Assembly (NCBI GenBank): GCA_030425785.1
Contig: JAUHYJ010000214.1
Location: 1 to 6,456, forward strand
Length of the DNA: 6,456 bases
Source of the DNA: Acidimicrobiia bacterium
GTDB taxonomy: Bacteria; Actinomycetota; Acidimicrobiia; Acidimicrobiales; Ilumatobacteraceae
Direction: 5' to 3'
Shown here one piece after another: positions 1-5,802 of the stretch. The position numbers and the translations under genes were made by a program. The notes beneath the pieces are model-generated. The model was not told the origin of the DNA, made no database searches, and was given only the letters and a program-made list of their open reading frames with translations. Every line of letters begins with the position of its first letter. Position 1 is the stretch's first letter.

Positions 1-882
1 CATGTGCGCGGTCACCTCGGGCCCGCGCAGGTCGATGCCGTGGCCGGTGACGAACCGCGTCGTCAGGCCCGCCCGGTCGGCGCCGAGCGCGATGCTCGCG
101 GCGATGCTGATGGCGCGTTCGAACGCATCGTCGCCGTCGCGTCGGTCGACGTCGTCGGCGCTCCGGAAGCTCTCGTCGTCGCTGTCGAGCACCACGATGC
201 ACCGCCGCACGCCCTGCGCCTCGTGCTGGCGGACCTTGAGGTCGGTCGAACGCGCCGAGGCCTTCCAGTGGATGGTGCGGGGCTCGTCGCCCGTCACGTA
301 GTCGCGCAGGCTGTGGAACTCGCCGACGCCGGTTCGCTGTGCGAGGGCGAGCAGATGGCGTCCGAGCACGCCGTGGCCGAGCGACGGCATCGGCAGCTCG
401 AAGGTCTGGGGTGCGACGGTCACGTCCGTCGACGACGAGCCGAGCCGGATCGTCGCCGCCAACCCCAGCAGATCGCGACGCTCGAGCGTCGTCGGCCCGA
501 CGGTGAGGATGCCGCGACGCGTCGCCGGCACGCGGTAGCCGGCGGTGACGCTGTCGCCGGCGCCGATGCCGGCGAGCTCGACGTGGGCCGAGTTGTGGTC
601 ACCGACGGGTTCGGTGAGGGTGGTGCGCGGCGACCGCCAGCGGCCGCGGTTCTCGATCATCAGATCGACGCGGCCCGTGTCGCCGACCGTCAACGTGGAC
701 GGGTGGATCCAGCGGTGCACCGACAGCTCCGGCGCGTGCAGCCGCACCGTGAGCACTGCGATGCCGACGGCCGCCGCGAGGGCGGCACCGATCACGAACA
801 ACTCGACGATGCCGAAGACGCGGCCGACGACGAGCGCCGCCACGGCGGCGACGACGATCGTCCAGCCCTGGCGCGTCGGCAT
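1..882 (-). CDS. DUF58 domain protein, C-terminus cut by window edge
   Basis: Membrane-anchored DUF58 protein; 294 residues are visible and the 3' end lies beyond the left edge. The N-terminus has two hydrophobic segments (about residues 7-20 and 24-46) starting MPTRQGWTIVV. A beta-rich region follows (about 50-160). The family signature is at 188-217: EFHSLRDYVTGD, then R202-T-I-H-W-K-A-S-A-R, then DLKVRQHEAQ. A VWA-like strand ends in VLDSDDE (231-237), which resembles the start of a MIDAS metal site. DUF58 proteins are typically encoded directly after moxR and are thought to work with the MoxR ATPase in assembling or activating envelope complexes; the exact substrate is unknown. The ATG at 882 is the first start after an in-frame stop, which is the moxR TGA. 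The 21-nt gap has no strong Shine-Dalgarno, so translation may depend on coupling to the upstream gene. Family assignment is firm; function is inferred. Confidence 0.9.
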   Translation of the reverse strand, partial: MPTRQGWTIVVAAVAALVVGRVFGIVELFVIGAALAAAVGIAVLTVRLHAPELSVHRWIHPSTLTVGDTGRVDLMIENRGRWRSPRTTLTEPVGDHNSAHVELAGIGAGDSVTAGYRVPATRRGILTVGPTTLERRDLLGLAATIRLGSSSTDVTVAPQTFELPMPSLGHGVLGRHLLALAQRTGVGEFHSLRDYVTGDEPRTIHWKASARSTDLKVRQHEAQGVRRCIVVLDSDDESFRSADDVDRRDGDDAFERAISIAASIALGADRAGLTTRFVTGHGIDLRGPEVTAHM

Positions 883-903
883 CTCAGATCTCGTCGGTGC
901 GCG

Positions 904-1872
904 TCATCGGGCCACCGGCACGGGGACGTCGGCGAGCAACTCGGCCACCGTCTCCTCGGCGGTGACGCGGGCGTTGCTGCCGGCCCGAAGGACGAGGCGG
1001 TGGGAGAGCACGGCCGTGGCGACCGCCTTGACGTCGTCGGGCGTGGCGTAGTCGCGACCCCGGGCGGCGGCGAAGCCGCGCACCGCGGCGGCCAGCTGCA
1101 GGGTGGCGCGCGGCGAGAAGCCGAGCTCGATCGCCGCGTGGCGGCGGCTCGCCTCGGAGATGTCGATCAGGTACGACTTCAGGGCGGGAGCGAGATACAC
1201 CTGCTTGACCATGTCGATCATCTGCATGACCTCGTCGGCCGACACGACGGCCTGCAGCTTGGTGAGGGCGTCGTTCGAGCCCTGACCATCGAGGATCGCC
1301 ATCTCGGCGGTTCGACCCGGGTAGCCGAGCGAGATCCGCAGCAGGAAGCGATCGAGCTGGCTCTCGGGGAGGCGGTAGGTGCCCTCCTGCTCGACGGGGT
1401 TCTGGGTGGCGATCACCATGAACGGTGGTTCGAGCGTGTAGGTGGTGCCGTCGGCGCTGACCTGACGTTCCTCCATCGCCTCGAGCAAGGCGGACTGCGT
1501 CTTCGGCGAGGCCCGGTTGATCTCGTCGGCGAGCAGGATGTTGGCGAAGATCGGCCCGGGCGTGAACCGGAACTGCTCCGTCGACCGCTCGTAGATGCTC
1601 ACGCCGACGAGGTCGGTCGGCAGCAGGTCGGGGGTGAACTGGACGCGCTTCCAGCTGCAGTCGATCGACCCGGAGAGCGCCTTCGCGAGGCTCGTCTTGC
1701 CGACGCCCGGAACGTCCTCGATCAGGAGGTGGCCCTCGGCGAGCAGGGCGACGATCGCGAACTCGATCGCCTCCCGTTTGCCGTGCACGACGGTCGTGAT
1801 GTTGTCGGCGATGCCCTCGAACAGGTTCGCAAACGTCTCGGGAGGCATCGCAGGCGCAGTCGCGTCGGTCAT
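904..1872 (-). CDS. MoxR-family AAA+ ATPase
   Basis: Complete 322-residue MoxR ATPase, close to the usual family length. Walker A is EDVPGVGKT (52-60, K59). Walker B is ILLADEINRASPKTQSALLE (112-131, with D116-E117). Sensor 1 is N158 in ATQNPVEQEGTYRLPE, the arginine finger is probably R175 in QLDRFLL, and the sensor 2 region is GFSPRATLQL with R255. The C-terminal lid domain includes GRDYATPDDV. Known for the family: MoxR ATPases are chaperone-like and remodel or load cofactors onto VWA-containing partners. The neighbouring DUF58 gene, 21 nt downstream, is the expected partner. The ATG at 1872 is preferred over upstream starts, which give a low-complexity Arg-rich extension of 71 residues running into the divergent gene. 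A TAGCCT -10 element placed 7 nt before this ATG also supports it. The specific substrate cannot be told from sequence. Confidence 0.96.
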   Translation of the reverse strand: MTDATAPAMPPETFANLFEGIADNITTVVHGKREAIEFAIVALLAEGHLLIEDVPGVGKTSLAKALSGSIDCSWKRVQFTPDLLPTDLVGVSIYERSTEQFRFTPGPIFANILLADEINRASPKTQSALLEAMEERQVSADGTTYTLEPPFMVIATQNPVEQEGTYRLPESQLDRFLLRISLGYPGRTAEMAILDGQGSNDALTKLQAVVSADEVMQMIDMVKQVYLAPALKSYLIDISEASRRHAAIELGFSPRATLQLAAAVRGFAAARGRDYATPDDVKAVATAVLSHRLVLRAGSNARVTAEETVAELLADVPVPVAR

Positions 1873-1879
1873 CGGTGGC

Positions 1880-1885
1880 AGGCTA
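1880..1885 (-). promoter_or_regulatory. Candidate -10 element of moxR, leaderless
   Basis: On the minus strand the hexamer TAGCCT is followed by 7 nt (GCCACCG) and then the ATG at 1872. A -10 hexamer normally ends 6-8 nt before the transcription start, so the mRNA should begin at or next to the A of the start codon. No Shine-Dalgarno sequence fits in the 7 nt. No clear TTGACA-like -35 is visible; the nearest position holds TGTTCC. The same arrangement recurs at three other genes here. Confidence 0.65.
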
Positions 1886-1901
1886 GACGCTCTCCGTCGC
1901 C

Positions 1902-1919
1902 GGGAACAGGCGCCTTCCC
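1902..1919. promoter_or_regulatory. Weak inverted repeat between divergent promoters
   Basis: GGGAA (1902-1906) and TTCCC (1915-1919) form a 5-bp inverted repeat around an 8-nt spacer, close to the midpoint between the moxR and ROK -10 elements. A second short palindrome, CGACCGGTCG (1925-1934), lies just upstream of the ROK -10. Either could be an operator shared by the divergent genes, but short GC-rich palindromes are common by chance in such DNA. Confidence 0.2.
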
Positions 1920-1939
1920 CGACACGACCGGTCGGCGAG

Positions 1940-1945
1940 TACCGT
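1940..1945 (+). promoter_or_regulatory. Candidate -10 element of the ROK gene, leaderless
   Basis: TACCGT is followed by GCGCCCG (7 nt) and GTG at 1953. The spacing places transcription initiation on the start codon. This selects GTG 1953 as the start. The in-frame GTG at 1944 overlaps this hexamer and could not be transcribed from it. No clear -35 is seen. Confidence 0.62.
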
Positions 1946-1952
1946 GCGCCCG

Positions 1953-2897
1953 GTGAGTGACCGGCGCGGCTATCTGGCGATCGATCTCGGTCCGAGCCGG
2001 CTCGCGGCCGGCGTGCTGAGCGGGGACGGCGACGTGGTCCTGCGCGATCGGGTCGCGACGCCGCCGCGCAACGTCTGGCCCGCACTGACGCAGCTGGTGC
2101 GTCGGGTGATCGCGGCCAACCCGAGCGACGTCGTACCGGTCGTCGCAGGGGTCACGTGCCCCGGCCCGATCGACCGCGGGACCGGCGCGATGAAGCCGGT
2201 CGGGCTGCCGATGTGGCACGACTTCCCATTGCGGCGCGAGCTCGGTGCCACGACCGGCCTGCCGGTGTTCGTCGACACGGCCGGCCGCGGACTGGCCTGG
2301 GCGGAGCTGTGGCGCGGCGCCTCGTCCGAACTCCCCGAGGACGAGCGGTTCCTGGCCACGCTCGCACTCGGCGACGACGTCGACGGCGCGTTGGTCGCGG
2401 GCGGACGCCTGCTCGACGGGCTCACCCACAACCTCGGCCAGTTCGGCCATCTCATCGTCGAGCCCGACGGAGCACCGTGTCCTTGCGGCGCGTTCGGCTG
2501 CCTGACGGCCTATGCCGGGGTGCGCGCGATCGAGGCCGCCACCGGGCGCGAGCTTCGCCGCACACCGGCCGCCCATGTCGACAACGTCGGCATCATGGTC
2601 GGCCGGGCCTGCGCCACGATCGCCGCCATGTTCGACGTCGGCGAGATCGTGGTGGGTGGTGCCGTGGCCGAGGTGCTCGGTGCGCCCTTCTTCGACGCCC
2701 TCGCCCGGGAGTTCGAGCAGCGCAGCCGCCTCGGACACCTCGGCGACATGCGCGTCCGGGGTGTGGCCTCCGGACAGGTCGGCCCGCTGATCGCCGCCGC
2801 CGCCGTCGCCCGTGCCTCCCACGACGTCACGCTCGCCGAGACGAGCGCGCCCGACGAGCCGTCGGGCGGTGCGCCGGCCGATGTGTCGGTCGACTGA
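1953..2897 (+). CDS. ROK-family protein lacking kinase catalytic residues
   Basis: 314-residue protein with the ROK fold and no N-terminal helix-turn-helix, so it has the architecture of ROK sugar kinases rather than NagC/Mlc-type repressors. Recognisable parts are AIDLGPSRLAAGV (9-21, replacing the usual D-x-G-G-T phosphate loop), VFVDTAGRGLAWAE (105-118), GQFGHLIVEPDG (162-173), the zinc motif H166/C176/C178/C183 in CPCGAFGC, and IVVGGAV (232-238). Several sites that should bind or phosphorylate sugar are changed. The catalytic Asp of the family N-D-A-N motif aligns with A110, and its Asn with T109. The Glu of GE-x-GH is Q163, the Glu of GCLE is T185, and the G-x-G stretch near 140 reads GDDVDG. 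I infer a non-catalytic or strongly altered ROK protein that keeps its zinc site. The last 25 residues look disordered. It is divergent from moxR, and the acyl-CoA dehydrogenase starts 34 nt downstream from its own promoter. The fold is secure; the role is unknown. Confidence 0.85.
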   Translation: MSDRRGYLAIDLGPSRLAAGVLSGDGDVVLRDRVATPPRNVWPALTQLVRRVIAANPSDVVPVVAGVTCPGPIDRGTGAMKPVGLPMWHDFPLRRELGATTGLPVFVDTAGRGLAWAELWRGASSELPEDERFLATLALGDDVDGALVAGGRLLDGLTHNLGQFGHLIVEPDGAPCPCGAFGCLTAYAGVRAIEAATGRELRRTPAAHVDNVGIMVGRACATIAAMFDVGEIVVGGAVAEVLGAPFFDALAREFEQRSRLGHLGDMRVRGVASGQVGPLIAAAAVARASHDVTLAETSAPDEPSGGAPADVSVD

Positions 2898-2918
2898 TCG
2901 CCGCCGACGACCCGGTAG

Positions 2919-2924
2919 TAGCGT
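2919..2924 (+). promoter_or_regulatory. Candidate -10 element of the acyl-CoA dehydrogenase gene
   Basis: TAGCGT is followed by CGACGAC (7 nt) and ATG at 2932, within the 34-nt gap after the ROK stop. The spacing predicts a leaderless transcript, so the dehydrogenase has a promoter of its own even though it follows the ROK gene closely. An overlapping TAGTAG lies three bases upstream. Confidence 0.62.
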
Positions 2925-2931
2925 CGACGAC

Positions 2932-4152
2932 ATGAACCCGACCTACGCCGCCGACGCCGAGGCCTACCGCCAGAAGGTCCAGGCTTTTCTCGCCGAGAAG
3001 CTCCCCAGCAACTGGGGCGGGATCGGCAAGCTCGAGGGCGATGCGCTCACGAGCTTCGTCACCGAGTGGCGCGGCACGCTCTACGAGGCGGGCTACCTGG
3101 CCCCCGGCTGGCCGGTCGAGTACGGCGGGGCGGGGTTGTCCCACCTCGAGCAGGTCATCCTCGCCGAGGAGTTCGCGAAGGCCGGCGTGCCGACCGGCGG
3201 ACCGAACGACGCCTTCGGCATCCAGATGCTCGGCAACACGCTCCTGATGTTGGGGTCCGAGGAGCAGAAGCGTCACTACCTGCCGCGCATCCTGTCGGGC
3301 GAGGACACGTGGTGCCAGGGGTACTCGGAGCCGAACGCGGGCTCCGACCTCGCCAACGTCGGCCTCAGGGCGGTACTCGACGGCGACCAGTGGGTGCTCA
3401 ACGGCCAGAAGATCTGGACCTCGGCCGGTCACCTCGCCGATCACATCTTCACCCTGGCCCGGACCGACCCCGACGCTCCGAAGCACAAGGGCATCTCGTT
3501 CCTGCTCGTCGACATGCGCCAGCCCGGCATCGAGGTCCGCCCGATCAAGATGATCTCCGGCGAATCGGAGTTCAACGAGGTCTTCTACACCGACGCCACC
3601 ACACCGAAGGAGAACGTCGTCGGCGGCGTCAACGACGGTTGGCGCGTCGCGATGGCGCTGCTCGGCTACGAGCGCGGCGAGGCCGCCGCGACCCAGCCGA
3701 TCCGGTTCCAGGCCGAGGTCGACCGGCTGCTGATGCTCGCCAAGGAGCGCGGCGTCGCCGACGACCCGGTGATCCGCCAGAAGCTGGCGTGGGCGTACTC
3801 GAAGGTGCAGATCATGCGCTACAACGGCATGCGCGTCCTCACCCAGTTCCTCAACGGACATCACCCGGGGCCCGACGCCGCGATCGGCAAGCTGTACTGG
3901 AGCGAGTACCACAAGATCGTCACCGAACTCGCCGTCGACATCTACGGCGCCGAGGGCATGACGATCAGCGGCCGCGAGCCGTCGTCGGCATTCGCGGCCG
4001 ACGACGCCGGCGCCCCGAACACGACCGGCTCGTGGGTCAACACGTTCCTGAACGCACGGGCCGGCACGATCTACGCCGGCTCGTCGCAGATCCAGCGCAA
4101 CATCATCGGCGAGATGGTGCTCGGCCTGCCGAAGGAGCCGCGCCCCCAGTGA
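2932..4152 (+). CDS. Acyl-CoA dehydrogenase (FadE type)
   Basis: 406-residue flavoprotein of the acyl-CoA dehydrogenase family, which oxidises an acyl-CoA to its 2,3-enoyl-CoA with FAD and passes electrons to electron-transfer flavoprotein in the cytoplasm. Domain order is normal. The helical N-terminal domain (about 5-125) contains LAPGWPVEYGGAGLS. The beta domain has the FAD/substrate signature GYSEPNAGSDLANV (130-143) and GQKIWTSAGHLADH (158-171). The C-terminal helical domain follows (about 230-400) and includes IYAGSSQIQRNIIGE (380-394). The Glu that acts as base in medium-chain enzymes, within Y-E-G-T, is A382 here. E247 in LGYERGE sits where isovaleryl-CoA and long-chain dehydrogenases place their catalytic Glu, so activity is likely kept. 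The substrate could be a fatty, branched-chain or steroid side-chain acyl-CoA; I cannot choose. ATG 2932 is supported by the -10 spacing. The stop overlaps the start of the next gene. Confidence 0.95.
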   Translation: MNPTYAADAEAYRQKVQAFLAEKLPSNWGGIGKLEGDALTSFVTEWRGTLYEAGYLAPGWPVEYGGAGLSHLEQVILAEEFAKAGVPTGGPNDAFGIQMLGNTLLMLGSEEQKRHYLPRILSGEDTWCQGYSEPNAGSDLANVGLRAVLDGDQWVLNGQKIWTSAGHLADHIFTLARTDPDAPKHKGISFLLVDMRQPGIEVRPIKMISGESEFNEVFYTDATTPKENVVGGVNDGWRVAMALLGYERGEAAATQPIRFQAEVDRLLMLAKERGVADDPVIRQKLAWAYSKVQIMRYNGMRVLTQFLNGHHPGPDAAIGKLYWSEYHKIVTELAVDIYGAEGMTISGREPSSAFAADDAGAPNTTGSWVNTFLNARAGTIYAGSSQIQRNIIGEMVLGLPKEPRPQ

Positions 4153-4385
4153 TCCGCACGGTCTGGGCGATCGCCCGCCGACCCGACCTGTGGCCGACCG
4201 CGGTCCGCCAGGCGCGCCGCACCTCGGCGCCCGGGTGGTGGCGGCACCGCCCGTTCCTGCCGATGCCGAGCGGCGAGTACCTGCGGTTCCGCCTCCAGAC
4301 CCAGTACGGCGACGACTCGGCCACGCCTGCCCCCGACGACACCATCTCGTACCTCGAGTGGTGCCGATCCTGGGACCGCGACTGA
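4149..4385 (+). CDS. Small Trp-rich protein of unknown function
   Basis: A 78-residue protein starting at GTG 4149, whose first four bases GTGA contain the stop codon of the acyl-CoA dehydrogenase. This is a classic translational-coupling overlap. It has six tryptophans (6, 15, 30, 31, 71, 75), a basic first half (RRPDLWPTAVRQARR, 10-24), a central PGWWRHRPFLPMP (28-40) and EYLRFRLQTQYGD (43-55), and an acidic end with DDTISYLEWCRSWDRD (63-78). There is no signal peptide and no clear membrane segment. The layout of motifs, the ending just before a promoter region, and a frame bias (G/C-ending codons such as CTG, CGC, GAC) suggest a real gene. It resembles short uncharacterised actinobacterial proteins with a similar 'WW...P-(D/S)-x-x-YLRFR' core, from memory only. 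It may interact with the dehydrogenase, or be a separate gene in the same mRNA. Function unknown. Confidence 0.8.
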   Translation: MIRTVWAIARRPDLWPTAVRQARRTSAPGWWRHRPFLPMPSGEYLRFRLQTQYGDDSATPAPDDTISYLEWCRSWDRD

Positions 4386-4398
4386 CCGAATCGCCACC

Positions 4399-4410
4399 GT
4401 TCGCGCGAAC
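4399..4410. promoter_or_regulatory. Perfect 12-bp palindrome upstream of LysM-NlpC/P60 gene
   Basis: GTTCGCGCGAAC is identical to its reverse complement. It lies 14 bp after the small gene's stop and 27 bp before the TACCTT -10 candidate, so it sits just upstream of where a -35 would be. It could be an operator or activator site. Palindromes of this length are expected once or twice by chance in a window of this size, so position is the only support. As a terminator it would be poor: a 4-bp stem and no T-tract. Confidence 0.3.
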
Positions 4411-4437
4411 CGAGCGGCATCGGTCGACGGAGCGCGG

Positions 4438-4443
4438 TACCTT
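4438..4443 (+). promoter_or_regulatory. Candidate -10 element of the LysM-NlpC/P60 gene
   Basis: TACCTT matches the TA[G/C]C.T pattern of the other -10 candidates in this window. It is 48 nt before the ATG at 4492, so transcription would start near 4451 and leave a leader of about 41 nt. I see no good -35; the expected position holds CGGCAT. The leader has no strong Shine-Dalgarno sequence. It is too short for a c-di-AMP (ydaO-type) riboswitch, which often precedes such genes. Confidence 0.4.
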
Positions 4444-4491
4444 CGAGAAGAATTGCTCAAGTGACCGAGCGAGTCGACCGAATCACCGGGC

Positions 4492-5772
4492 ATGTCCCGG
4501 AACCGTCGAACGTTCTCGATCGCCGTTGCCGTCACCGTGTCGGTCGTCATGCTCGCCCCGGCGGGCGTCGCCGACGCCGAAGCCCCTGCGACCTCGTCGG
4601 CCACGTACGTGGTGCAGCCGGGCGACTCGATCTACGGCATCGCGCAACGCCAAGGCGTCTCGGTCCGGTCGCTGCTCGACGCGAACGATCTCAGCATCGA
4701 CAGCGTCATCGTGCCCGGCCAGCAGCTCGAGCTGCCGGGGGTGGCCGGTCCTGCCCCGACGTCCGAGCCCAGCGCCACGCACCGTGTCGTGCCCGGTGAT
4801 TCGCTGTCGGGCATCGCATCGGAGTACGGCGTCGGTCTGGCGGGGCTGCTCGCCGCGAACTCGTTGCGTCTCGACAGCGTCATCCTGCCCGGCCAGGAGC
4901 TCGTGGTGCCGGGCGTTGCGGCCCGGTCGGCGACACCGGGCGCGCCCGCGGCGTCTGCGCCGAGCGGCCTCGTCCACAAGATCGTGCCGGGCGACTCGTT
5001 GTCGGCCATCGCATCCACCTACGGCGTCGGACTGTCGGCGCTCGTCGCGGAGAACGGTCTCTCGATCGACAGCGTGATCCTGCCCGGACGGCTGCTGCGG
5101 TTGCCTGCGGGTGCCACCGCGCCGGCGACCGCTCCCGATGCCGCCGCGGCCGCGTCGCCGAGCGCCGAGGGTGCGAGCACTCTGCGCCACACCGTCGTCG
5201 GCGGCAACTCGTTGTCGGGTATCGCCGCGACCTACGGCGTCCGGCTCGCCGATCTGCTCGCCACCAACGAGCTGCGGATCGACAGTGTGATCATGCCCGG
5301 CCAGGTGCTCGACCTGCCCGCCGGGGCGACGATGCCGACGGCGGCACCGGCGAGCTCGAGCGCCCCCGTGAGCGCCGCCGCCCCGGCCACCGGCAACGAC
5401 CGGATCGACGCCGTGGTCGAGTACGCGCTCGACCAGGTGGGCAAGGACTACGCGTTCTTCACCAAAGGCCCGGACCACTTCGACTGCTCCGGTCTCACGC
5501 TCGCCGCCTACGCCCAGGTCGGCATCGGCCTCGTCCACTACAGCGCCGCGCAGGCCATGCAGGGCACCCGGGTCGACCTCGACACCGACACGATCCGGCC
5601 GGGCGACCTGATCTTCCAGCAGCGTCGCGGCTCGACGGTGATCAACCACGTCGGGATCGCGATCGATGCGCACCGCTGGGTCCAGGCCGCCGGCACCGGG
5701 CTCGGCGTCCGAGTCGGTGCGATCCCGCACGCCAGCACGATCACCGAGGTCCGCCGCTACATCGACGGCTGA
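4492..5772 (+). CDS. Secreted peptidoglycan hydrolase, four LysM plus NlpC/P60
   Basis: 426-residue exported cell-wall enzyme. The signal peptide covers residues 1 to about 29 (MSRNRR, a hydrophobic core at 8-24, and a likely cut after AGVADA). Four LysM domains that bind GlcNAc chains of peptidoglycan follow at 38-82, 97-140, 162-205 and 233-276. They are joined by Ala/Pro/Ser/Thr-rich linkers of 14, 21 and 27 residues, and a further 26-residue linker leads to the catalytic domain. The NlpC/P60 domain (about 303-424) has the nucleophile C332 in FDCSGLTLAAYAQ and H386 in INHVGIAID. The third polar residue appears to be Q398 in WVQAAGTG, where many members have His. Family knowledge: these are endopeptidases that cut stem peptides, often at the D-Glu to diamino acid bond, in wall remodelling and cell separation. 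It appears monocistronic, with its own promoter and a 106-bp upstream gap. The ATG at 4492 gives an ideal signal peptide, so the start is firm. Exact bond specificity cannot be read from the sequence. Confidence 0.96.
   Translation: MSRNRRTFSIAVAVTVSVVMLAPAGVADAEAPATSSATYVVQPGDSIYGIAQRQGVSVRSLLDANDLSIDSVIVPGQQLELPGVAGPAPTSEPSATHRVVPGDSLSGIASEYGVGLAGLLAANSLRLDSVILPGQELVVPGVAARSATPGAPAASAPSGLVHKIVPGDSLSAIASTYGVGLSALVAENGLSIDSVILPGRLLRLPAGATAPATAPDAAAAASPSAEGASTLRHTVVGGNSLSGIAATYGVRLADLLATNELRIDSVIMPGQVLDLPAGATMPTAAPASSSAPVSAAAPATGNDRIDAVVEYALDQVGKDYAFFTKGPDHFDCSGLTLAAYAQVGIGLVHYSAAQAMQGTRVDLDTDTIRPGDLIFQQRRGSTVINHVGIAIDAHRWVQAAGTGLGVRVGAIPHASTITEVRRYIDG
4603..5319 (+). repeat. Four tandem LysM coding repeats
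   Basis: Units at 4603-4737, 4780-4911, 4975-5106 and 5188-5319 encode 44-45 residue LysM motifs. Each has a [Y/H]-x-V-x-x-G-[D/N]-S start and an [I/L]-D-S-V-I-x-P-G end. The DNA is also similar, most clearly at the shared GACAG(C/T)GT(C/G)ATC(G/C/A)TGCCCGG core near the end of each unit, which suggests internal duplication. Units 2 to 4 resemble one another (SLS.IA..YGV) more than unit 1 (SIYGIAQRQGV). Unit 4 replaces the usual PGD with GGN (237-239). Confidence 0.92.
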
Positions 5773-5782
5773 CCCGCAGCAG

Positions 5783-5802
5783 CCGGTGCGTAGCCTGACC
5801 GG
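5783..5802. promoter_or_regulatory. Short inverted repeat around the lipoate-ligase -10
   Basis: CCGGT (5783-5787) and ACCGG (5798-5802) flank a 10-nt loop that contains the TAGCCT hexamer. This could be an operator covering the promoter or a weak hairpin ending the LysM-NlpC/P60 transcript. The arms are only 5 bp and GC-rich, and there is no T-tract, so support is thin. Confidence 0.2.
5791..5796 (+). promoter_or_regulatory. Candidate -10 element of the lipoate-ligase-like gene
   Basis: TAGCCT, identical to the moxR hexamer, is followed by six bases (GACCGG) and GTG at 5803. The mRNA would start at the GTG or one base into it. The TAG of this hexamer is also the in-frame stop that bounds the reading frame upstream. 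Confidence 0.52.

Noticed and set aside
1944..1952. Upstream GTG start for the ROK protein
   Set aside because: It overlaps the candidate -10 hexamer and adds only three residues; GTG 1953 sits at the proper distance for a leaderless start.
4..1956. A 650-codon open frame on the plus strand
   Set aside because: It is antisense to DUF58 and moxR, both with clear motifs. The product is low-complexity, rich in Arg, Asp and Gly, typical of a GC-rich shadow frame.
3066..4385. Long plus-strand frame ending at the small gene's stop
   Set aside because: Most of it is an out-of-frame reading of the acyl-CoA dehydrogenase. Only the segment from GTG 4149 looks like a real protein.
4399..4410. LexA/SOS box reading of the palindrome
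   Set aside because: Gram-positive LexA sites have GAAC-N4-GTTC. Here the arms are reversed (GTTC-N4-GAAC), so it does not match.
4386..4491. c-di-AMP (ydaO-type) riboswitch before the wall hydrolase
   Set aside because: Such elements often precede actinobacterial wall hydrolases, but the predicted leader is about 41 nt and the whole gap 106 bp, with no matching conserved stems seen.
4461..4799. Frame starting at GTG 4461 in the leader of the LysM-NlpC/P60 gene
   Set aside because: It is out of frame with the hydrolase, mostly overlaps its signal peptide and first LysM, and its translation is Arg-rich with no domain.
4603..5319. Possible CRISPR-like or non-coding direct repeats
   Set aside because: The periodic similarity is fully explained by in-frame LysM domains with variable linkers.
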